Positions 14,731-20,070 of a stretch of 20,070 nt of DNA are shown here, piece by piece (within the stretch, counting starts at the first letter, position 1; every line of letters begins with the position of its first letter). The notes under the pieces were generated by a model. It was not told where the DNA came from. It saw only the letters and a program-made list of their open reading frames with translations, and did no database searches. Source of the stretch: Armatimonadetes bacterium UBA5352 (GTDB taxonomy: Bacteria > Armatimonadota > Zipacnadia > Zipacnadales > UBA5352); contig DHPY01000028.1 of assembly GCA_002411015.1 (NCBI GenBank), positions 29,519-49,588 on the forward strand, in the 5' to 3' direction. The translations under genes and the position numbers were made by a program.

Positions 14731-16239
14731 GTGCGCAACCTGATCGACCTGCTCAACCGGTCGGCTGATCAGTTCGGTGACGGGGTCGCTGCAATCTACC
14801 GCGGCGATCCCGTCTCGTTCGCCAACCTGCGCGAGATGGTCGAGCGCTTCTCGCGGGCGTTGCGTGCCATCGGCATCGGGCCTGGCGACCGCGTCGCGCT
14901 CGTCATGCCAAACTGCCTGCACTCGATCGTCTGCTATCTCGGCGCGATCCGCGCGGGCGCCATCGCGGTGCCGGTGAACATCCGCCTCAAGCCCGAGGAG
15001 ACGCGCTTCATCCTCGGCGACGTCGGCGCGCGCGTGCTCGTTGCCCACGAACGCACATGGCCGGCGGTTTCCGACGCGCTGGAGGGCCTGGAGAGCGTCG
15101 AGCAGGTCCTCAGCATCGGCGTGGAGGCCGAGGGCGTCGCCGAGGTCGAGGCGCTGATGGCAGATCCCGGTCCGGCGTTCGAGCCGCCGGAGATCGCGCC
15201 CGGCGACGTGGCCGCTATCATCTACACCTCCGGCACCACCGGCCTGCCGAAGGGCGCGATGCTCACCCACGCGAACGTGCTCTTCAACGTGCAGTCCACG
15301 ATCCGCGGCCACGGCTTCCGCCCCGATGACGTCCACCTGCTGATCGTCCCGCTCTTCCACGTGACCGGCCTGAACACGATCATGCCAACCTCACTCTTCC
15401 TCGGCTCGACGCTCGTCATCAGTGCCGGGACGAACCCGCGCGCGCTCTTCGAGTTGATCGAGCGCCATCGCTGCACCACCGTCTTCACCGTGCCGACCAC
15501 CACGATCATGCTCGCCGCTGAGCCAAGCCTGGGCGATTATGATCTCTCCTCGCTGCGCCTGATCGGCTACTCCGGCGCGCCGATGCCGGTGCGCGCAATC
15601 GAGCGGCTGCGCGAGCTCTTCCCGGGGGTGGCGCTGCACAACTTCTATGGCCTCACCGAAAGCACGTCCGTCACCACGGTGCTGCCTGACGAGTTCGCGC
15701 TCAGCCACGCCGAGTCGATCGGGCGGATCGTCCCGGAGCTTGAGGCGAAGATCGCCGATGAGGCCGGAAACGCGCTGCCTGCGGGCGAGGTGGGGGAGTT
15801 GCTGGTGCGCGGCCCGAGCATCTTCGCGGGCTACTACCAGCGCCCCGAGGCGACCGCGGAGGCGCTGGAGCCCGAGGGCTGGCTGCACACCGGCGACAAG
15901 GCGCTGATGGACGAGGATGGCTTCATCTTCCTGCGCGGGCGCACGAAAGAGATGATCATCGTCGCCGGGGAGAATGTCTACCCGGTTGAGGTAGAGAACG
16001 TGCTCACGCGTCACCCCGACATCCGCGAGGCGGCCGCGGTCGGCGTAGAGCACCCGGTGCTGGGGGAGGTCGTGAAGGCAGTCGTGGTCGCGCGACCGGG
16101 CGCATCGCTCAGCGAGAGCGACCTCCGCCGGTGGTGCTCCGAGCGCCTCGCGAGCTACAAGGTCCCCCAGCGGGTGGAGTTCCGCGACGAGCTGCCGCGG
16201 AACCCCTCCGGCAAGGTCATCAAGCGGCTGCTGCGCTAG
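14731..16239 (+). CDS. AMP-dependent acyl-CoA synthetase (fatty acid-CoA ligase type)
   Basis: 502 residues, GTG start at 14731 with GGAGG at 14722-14726 only 4 bases away; no better in-frame start exists nearby. It belongs to the adenylate-forming enzyme superfamily, which activates a carboxylic acid as acyl-AMP and transfers it to coenzyme A. All core motifs are intact: P-loop YTSGTTGLPKG (165-175), YGLTES (306-311), GWLHTGD (383-389), RGRTKEMI (about 392-399), and NPSGKVIK (491-498) with the catalytic Lys K495. Length is typical of medium/long-chain acyl-CoA synthetases. The acid substrate cannot be read from the sequence. It would fit activation of fatty acids released by the esterases or amidases nearby, which is inference. 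Its stop codon overlaps the stop codon of the convergent SGNH gene. Confidence 0.9.
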   Translation: MRNLIDLLNRSADQFGDGVAAIYRGDPVSFANLREMVERFSRALRAIGIGPGDRVALVMPNCLHSIVCYLGAIRAGAIAVPVNIRLKPEETRFILGDVGARVLVAHERTWPAVSDALEGLESVEQVLSIGVEAEGVAEVEALMADPGPAFEPPEIAPGDVAAIIYTSGTTGLPKGAMLTHANVLFNVQSTIRGHGFRPDDVHLLIVPLFHVTGLNTIMPTSLFLGSTLVISAGTNPRALFELIERHRCTTVFTVPTTTIMLAAEPSLGDYDLSSLRLIGYSGAPMPVRAIERLRELFPGVALHNFYGLTESTSVTTVLPDEFALSHAESIGRIVPELEAKIADEAGNALPAGEVGELLVRGPSIFAGYYQRPEATAEALEPEGWLHTGDKALMDEDGFIFLRGRTKEMIIVAGENVYPVEVENVLTRHPDIREAAAVGVEHPVLGEVVKAVVVARPGASLSESDLRRWCSERLASYKVPQRVEFRDELPRNPSGKVIKRLLR

Positions 16240-17447
16240 CCGCCCGCCTCCACCCGCTCCACGATCCAGTCCGCCAGCGCCTCGGCGAGCCACTCGTGCC
16301 CGGCGATGTTCGGGTGGGCGAGGTCGCCGAGGTAGGTCATCCACTGCAGCCGCCCCATCGGCTTGATCTGCGCCGCGAGGTCAATGCACGCCACGTCGCC
16401 GCGCTCCGCGCACAGATCCCGCACGGCCTGCGCGTAGTCGTCGAGCATGATGAAGCGGTGGCCGCCGCCCGGGAGCGTCGTGATCGGGCAGATGGCTGCG
16501 CCGCCCTTGGTCTCGCGAGCAATCCGGTCAACGTAGTCGTTGAGGCTGTACGCGTACCAGTCCGCCGGGTAGGCGCTCGTTTTGTCATTGTAGCCGTATG
16601 CGATCGTCACGAGGTCGGGCCTCACGTCCGCGAAGTCCCGCGGCGCCCAGATGCGGGCGTCGGTGAGCCGCGCTCCGCCGACCGCGCGTGAGTAGCTCTC
16701 AATCTGGTCGTAGCCGAGGCGCTCACGCAGCTTCTGCCCGAGCAGCACCGCGTACTGCTGGGTGTCGCGATCCGGCAGACCCGTCCCTGCCGTGATGGAG
16801 TCGCCCATGCACTGGATGCTGACCGGCTCATGGTTGCGCAGCTTCTGAATAACCTCCTCCAGCGGTCTCGGCGCCGGGGCCGGCGCAGGTTCGGGCGCAT
16901 CCGCGATCAGCCGGATCTCGTCAACGCTGAACGAATGCGCGGGCATCGGGTAGTTGTTCCACGTGAGCTGCCAGCGGTCCCCAAGCTGGATCGTTCGGAT
17001 GCCGCTCGGCGGCAGGTTCCCGGGCGTGCCGATGGGGTAGATCATCCCCGCGCCCGGGAGGTCATCGAAATGCAGGCGGATCTCGTGCCACTCGGTGTTC
17101 GCGAGCGGGAAGTAATGCTCGTAGATGTAGCCCCGGTAGCCGAAGCCGATGCGCCCCCAGTTCTCTGAGCCGTCGCCCTTCACCATGAACGAGATGCCGT
17201 TGCTGGCATCCCACGCCTCATTACCCGCGACCAGCGCGGGATCCACGGGGATCGAAACCGATCCGCCCTTGCCCTCGGGGCTGGTGAGGGTCACTGCGCC
17301 ATCGGCGAACTCGTAGCTGACATCGGGCGAGCAGGTGATCCCTCGTGCCTCAATGGCCGCCGGATCAGCGAAATCCTCGACCAGGAACGGCTGCGCCCAG
17401 GCAGCGGTGCAGATCAGCAGTGCGAGAACAACGGCTCCTCTACGCAT
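16236..17447 (-). CDS. Secreted SGNH/GDSL esterase with N-terminal jelly-roll domain
   Basis: 403 residues. The ATG (complement of 17445-17447) has AGGAG (complement of 17456-17460) 8 bases upstream; the longer open frame starting at 17555 would read through the neighbouring small gene. The protein begins with a signal peptide (MRR, hydrophobic core, cleavage likely after AAWA). Residues about 21-182 form a carbohydrate-binding-like beta-sandwich, then a Pro/Ala linker (185-195), then an SGNH hydrolase domain. All four blocks are visible: GDSIT with S217, AVGGAR with G257/G258, GYND with N287, and DLAHPN with D375 and H378. Such enzymes remove acyl or acetyl groups from glycans. The small membrane protein gene ends 11 bases before its start, so the two form an operon. 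The end overlaps the acyl-CoA synthetase gene by four bases. Confidence 0.9.
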   Translation of the reverse strand: MRRGAVVLALLICTAAWAQPFLVEDFADPAAIEARGITCSPDVSYEFADGAVTLTSPEGKGGSVSIPVDPALVAGNEAWDASNGISFMVKGDGSENWGRIGFGYRGYIYEHYFPLANTEWHEIRLHFDDLPGAGMIYPIGTPGNLPPSGIRTIQLGDRWQLTWNNYPMPAHSFSVDEIRLIADAPEPAPAPAPRPLEEVIQKLRNHEPVSIQCMGDSITAGTGLPDRDTQQYAVLLGQKLRERLGYDQIESYSRAVGGARLTDARIWAPRDFADVRPDLVTIAYGYNDKTSAYPADWYAYSLNDYVDRIARETKGGAAICPITTLPGGGHRFIMLDDYAQAVRDLCAERGDVACIDLAAQIKPMGRLQWMTYLGDLAHPNIAGHEWLAEALADWIVERVEAGG

Positions 17448-17458
17448 ACATCCAACTC

Positions 17459-17665
17459 CTATCCAATGCGGCGCGATTCGTTCGCGATCTGCGCGAGCAG
17501 CTCTTCGATGCGCTCGACCGACCCTGATATCCGGTGCAGGTAGCTCCACAGACATGCAATCACAAGCAGCATCGGCACGAGCGGAAAGACCAGCGGGATG
17601 ATCGGGAAATGCTTGCTGATCAGCTCCATCATCGGACAGCGCACCTCAACCTTAGCCACTTCCAT
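17459..17665 (-). CDS. Small single-pass membrane protein, 68 residues
   Basis: Not apparent as a separate gene because it lies at the end of a much longer open frame on the minus strand. The ATG (complement of 17663-17665) is preceded 6 bases away by GAGGAGG, one of the best ribosome binding sites in the window. The protein has a short charged N-terminus with one Cys (residue 10), a strongly hydrophobic Pro-containing segment (about 19-41) that should span the membrane, and a charged amphipathic C-terminal helix (about 46-67, SGSVERIEELLAQIANE). Its stop lies 11 bases before the SGNH esterase start, overlapping that gene's ribosome binding site, so the two are probably translated together. 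Family unknown. A role as a membrane anchor or accessory for a partner protein is a guess. Confidence 0.72.
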   Translation of the reverse strand: MEVAKVEVRCPMMELISKHFPIIPLVFPLVPMLLVIACLWSYLHRISGSVERIEELLAQIANESRRIG

Positions 17666-17734
17666 GATCGGCCTCCTCATGCCATTCGCCACCACAGCGT
17701 CGCCGCCCTCATTCGACGCCTCAGCACACATTCC

Positions 17735-17803
17735 CTGCTCTGCGCGGCGGAGGTATTCGGTCCGCGGCGCGGAATACCCGCACTGCGGCGGTCTGCGGAG
17801 CAG
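17735..17803. repeat. Nested inverted repeat between divergent genes
   Basis: A 9-bp outer stem (17735-17743 with 17795-17803, CTGCTCTGC and GCGGAGCAG, one G-T wobble) encloses a perfect 7-bp inner stem (17752-17758 GGTATTC with 17772-17778 GAATACC). It lies in the 273-base gap from which the small membrane/SGNH operon and the DUF6785-type gene diverge, so it may be a regulator-binding or leader RNA structure. Promoter boxes were not recognised. Confidence 0.5.
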
Positions 17804-17938
17804 GCGCCGCGCATCTCTTCCTCCGCACGAAGGGACTGAGCGGCCGTAGCGAACGAGGCAGTAGGGACATATCGTCAGGACGAGGCTATCGGTGAGGCTG
17901 GCCATACCGGCATCACCCGCCGCGCCATTGTCATCGCC

Positions 17939-19834
17939 ATGGTCCTCGTGGTCGGCTTCACCGTTGCCGGATGCTTCTCGGTGATGCTGCGCTATGAGAT
18001 CATTGGCACCGGCTATCTCCCGCGCGGCGGAGTGGCCATCCTGCTCGCGCTGATCGCGGTAAACAGCGCCCTGCGCGGGCTCAAGCGGCTGCACGTGAAG
18101 CCGCTGTCCGCCGAGGAGTTGCTGCTGATCTTCCTTCTGCTGATGATCGTCGGCGCAATCGCCGGGCAGGAGTTCGCCCAGCACTTCTACCTGAAGCTCA
18201 TCGGCCTCGTCTACTACTCCACCCCCGACATCGCGCCGCCGGAGCTGTTCCTGCAGGAGCTTGACCCGCTCCTCCTTCCGACGGTTGACCCGAACGATCC
18301 GATTGCGATCTGGGCGCACGAGGGCCTGCCTCCCGGCCAGAGCATGCCTTGGCGTGCCTGGATCGTCCCTCTCGCCGTCTGGACGCCCTTCCTGCTCGCA
18401 GTCTACTTCATGGTCCTGTGCTTCGCCGCGACCCTCGCGCATCGCTGGGAGGACGAGGAGAAGCTGCTCTACCCGCTCGTGGAGGTCCCGGTGGAGGCCG
18501 TCAAGGGCGAGCCCAACCACCTCGCCCCGCTCATGCGCTCGCCGATGATGTGGATCGCCTTCACGATCCCCTGCATCCTCTACACCATGAAGGGCCTCGC
18601 GGGCTACTGGCCCGCCATGCCCTTCCTCGAGCTCGACAACCCGCTCACCCACCGCTTCACCGGCCCGATGTCCGCCTTCAACGGCACGCTCCTCTACGTG
18701 CGCTTCGATATGATCGGCATCGCCTATCTGCTCTCCGGTGAGGTCGGCTTCTCGCTGTGGTTCTTCTGGTTCCTCAAGCGCATCGAGCAGGCCGGGCGCA
18801 TCGCCTTCGGCATCACCAGCGCCCACGCGCAGTTCTTCCAGATGCAGACCGTTGGCGGCTTCATCCTCCTCGCCATCGCCCTGCTCTACTCCGCCCGCGC
18901 GCACCTCGGCCGCGTCATCAGCGTTGCCTTCGGCGCCCTGCGCCGCAGGCCCGGCGATGCCGACAGCGAGGAACCCTACCGCCTCTCTGTCTTCGGCTTC
19001 CTCGCCGCCCTCGCATTCGTCGTCTGGTGGTGCAGCTACTTCGGCATGGACACCATCTGGGCGCTCGTGCAGTACATCGTCTTCCCACTCGTCGGCATGG
19101 TCGTCGCCCGTGTGGTCTGCGAGGCCGGCATGTTCATCTACGCCGCGCCCCTCGGCGGCTACATCGCCGGCTACAACGAGGCGCTCTACAACCTCTTCGG
19201 CGGCGAGCGCATCGGCGCGAAGAACCTCACGCTCATGTCCATGACCGCCTGGGCGCAGATCCGCTCGACCGCCACCCAGAACATGGCCGCCGTCTTCATG
19301 GGCTACCGCATGGGCTCGAAGATGGGCGCGCCCCGGCGCAGTATCATGATCCTTGCCATCAGCGCCGTCGCGCTGGCAATCCTCGCCTGCCACGTCACCG
19401 TCCCGTGGATCATCTACACCTGGGGCACCCCCAAGCTCGCGGAGTGGCCCAGCAACGCCGGCCTGCAGATGAACCGCGGCCTCGCGCAGCTCATCAAGTC
19501 GCCGCCGGAGATGGTCGGCCAGGACTGGCTCGCACTGATCATCGGCGTCGTGAGCACCTGGGGCCTCTTCGCACTCCGGCGGCGCTTCGTCTGGTGGCCG
19601 CTCCACCCGCTCGGCTTCGTCACCTGGCTGGGCTGGCCGATCGACCGCTACTGGACCTCGATCCTCATCGGCTGGGCGCTGAAGGTCACGGTCATGCGCC
19701 TCTTCGGCTTCCGGGGTTTCCGCGCGCTCAAACCACTGGCCCTCGGCCTGATCCTGGGTATGAACGCGATCTTCACGATCTGGCTGATCCTCCACCTGAT
19801 CTGGCCAAACCCGATGCCGATCATGGTGGACTGA
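17939..19834 (+). CDS. DUF6785-type multi-pass membrane protein
   Basis: At least 631 residues with roughly a dozen hydrophobic segments, e.g. 1-17, 31-45, 59-76, 141-167, 203-221, 256-279, 306-318, 351-366, 376-393, 469-486, 528-546 and 600-622. The pattern and blocks such as HRWEDEEKLLYPLVEVP (168-184) and PLHPLGF (554-560) fit the DUF6785/DUF6784 integral membrane proteins found in Armatimonadota, Planctomycetota and relatives, distantly reminiscent of peptide transporters. Function is unknown; import of breakdown products is inferred from context. The ATG at 17939 has no ribosome binding site and cuts into the first membrane segment. The same frame stays open upstream to 17840 and its last codons look coding (GITRRAIVIA), but it has no ATG, GTG or TTG. 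The true N-terminus is therefore uncertain: a rare start codon, a sequence error or a mutation could explain this. Confidence 0.8.
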   Translation: MVLVVGFTVAGCFSVMLRYEIIGTGYLPRGGVAILLALIAVNSALRGLKRLHVKPLSAEELLLIFLLLMIVGAIAGQEFAQHFYLKLIGLVYYSTPDIAPPELFLQELDPLLLPTVDPNDPIAIWAHEGLPPGQSMPWRAWIVPLAVWTPFLLAVYFMVLCFAATLAHRWEDEEKLLYPLVEVPVEAVKGEPNHLAPLMRSPMMWIAFTIPCILYTMKGLAGYWPAMPFLELDNPLTHRFTGPMSAFNGTLLYVRFDMIGIAYLLSGEVGFSLWFFWFLKRIEQAGRIAFGITSAHAQFFQMQTVGGFILLAIALLYSARAHLGRVISVAFGALRRRPGDADSEEPYRLSVFGFLAALAFVVWWCSYFGMDTIWALVQYIVFPLVGMVVARVVCEAGMFIYAAPLGGYIAGYNEALYNLFGGERIGAKNLTLMSMTAWAQIRSTATQNMAAVFMGYRMGSKMGAPRRSIMILAISAVALAILACHVTVPWIIYTWGTPKLAEWPSNAGLQMNRGLAQLIKSPPEMVGQDWLALIIGVVSTWGLFALRRRFVWWPLHPLGFVTWLGWPIDRYWTSILIGWALKVTVMRLFGFRGFRALKPLALGLILGMNAIFTIWLILHLIWPNPMPIMVD

Positions 19835-19918
19835 CGGCGCACGGCGGCGCACGGCGGCGGGGGACCCAGTTCGCGGCCGCCGCACCCAGTGCGCGAACGC
19901 CTGCCGCAAAGTCATGGA

Positions 19919-19996
19919 GCACGCGATGAGGTGCCGATCGAGGAGGACGACCTGATCGACGAGGGCCTGGGCCAGGCGGGCATGACAAACGTGTAA
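19919..19996 (+). pseudogene. Possible C-terminal gene remnant
   Basis: The frame ending with TAA at 19994-19996 reads DEVPIEEDDLIDEGLGQAGM followed by TNV. Nearly all codons from 19928 end in G or C, as in the real genes of this window, and the composition (acidic, with a GLG turn) is protein-like. It has no credible start: GTG at 19931 lacks a ribosome binding site, and the stretch before 19919 looks non-coding. It could be the decayed tail of a lost gene or chance. Function not recognised. Confidence 0.25.
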
Positions 19997-20039
19997 CGGC
20001 GGGGCATGGGGGATCGGGCATGCGGGTGTCTTTCCCGTG

Positions 20040-20060
20040 GCACGAGCGTCCCGCCCGTGC
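20040..20060 (+). repeat. Hairpin repeat copy 11
   Basis: Arms GCACGAGCG and CGCCCGTGC around the loop TCC, one A/C mismatch, preceded by CCGTG and followed by AGCCGTTGGC, the same flank word that follows copy 3 in similar form (AGCCGTTTG). It is the copy 2 type with one arm mutation, at the edge of the window. Confidence 0.7.
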
Positions 20061-20070
20061 AGCCGTTGGC

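Noticed and set aside
17666..19915. Very long minus-strand open frame antisense to the DUF6785-type gene
   Set aside because: Its amino-acid composition is extremely rich in Glu, Asp, Arg, Ala and Gly, without domain patterns, as expected when a GC-biased gene is read antisense. Only its last 68 codons (17665-17459) look real.

Overview
The window looks like a chromosomal segment of a high-GC, diderm (two-membrane) heterotrophic bacterium. Evidence for this is strong G/C bias at third codon positions, good Shine-Dalgarno sequences before most genes, several Sec-type signal peptides, and a secreted protein that ends in Phe like an outer-membrane beta-barrel. The gene mix (ceramidase-like proteins, DUF4091/GH123-like, DUF6785-like, SGNH esterase, two-domain acetylxylan-esterase-like hydrolase, Gfo/Idh/MocA) is typical of uncultured Armatimonadota, Planctomycetota and neighbouring phyla. 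Which phylum cannot be decided from the sequence alone. There is no rRNA, tRNA, CRISPR array, transposase or phage gene.

Layout, left to right. 249-3228: two tandem paralogous neutral-ceramidase-like genes, separated by a gap holding a long four-armed inverted repeat (1640-1778). 3430-4620: Gfo/Idh/MocA oxidoreductase with an unusual EVP motif. 4878-6215: GH130-like glycosidase/phosphorylase closely followed by a small cupin. 6465-7451: M14 zinc carboxypeptidase-like protein with a complete active site. 7560-9245: secreted DUF4091/GH123-like protein. 9503-10387: putative outer-membrane protein. 10686-13745: very large secreted CBM plus double alpha/beta-hydrolase protein. 13833-14636: TIM-barrel sugar isomerase/epimerase. 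14731-16239: acyl-CoA synthetase. On the minus strand are an SGNH esterase (17447-16236) and, upstream of it in the same operon, an easily missed 68-residue membrane protein (17665-17459). 17939-19834 (+): DUF6785-type multi-pass membrane protein. The last 236 bases hold a possible gene remnant and another hairpin repeat.

Functionally this reads as a glycan/glycoconjugate catabolism neighbourhood. Secreted esterases and a GH123-like protein act outside the cytoplasm, a multi-pass membrane protein may transport products, and cytoplasmic GH130, oxidoreductase, isomerase and acyl-CoA ligase enzymes could process sugars and fatty acids. One speculative reading is use of lipid-linked or N-acetylgalactosamine-containing glycans, but both ceramidase-like proteins lack the serine of the classical ceramidase motif.

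The most unusual non-coding signal is in the gaps. Most intergenic spaces carry short hairpins of one family: 8-9 bp arms whose bases change in a compensatory way, around a nearly constant TCC loop, flanked by CGTGG or GTTYGTAGC and by degenerate AACGGC/GTCGTT word tracts. Eleven copies are listed. No gap longer than 300 bases lacks a gene.
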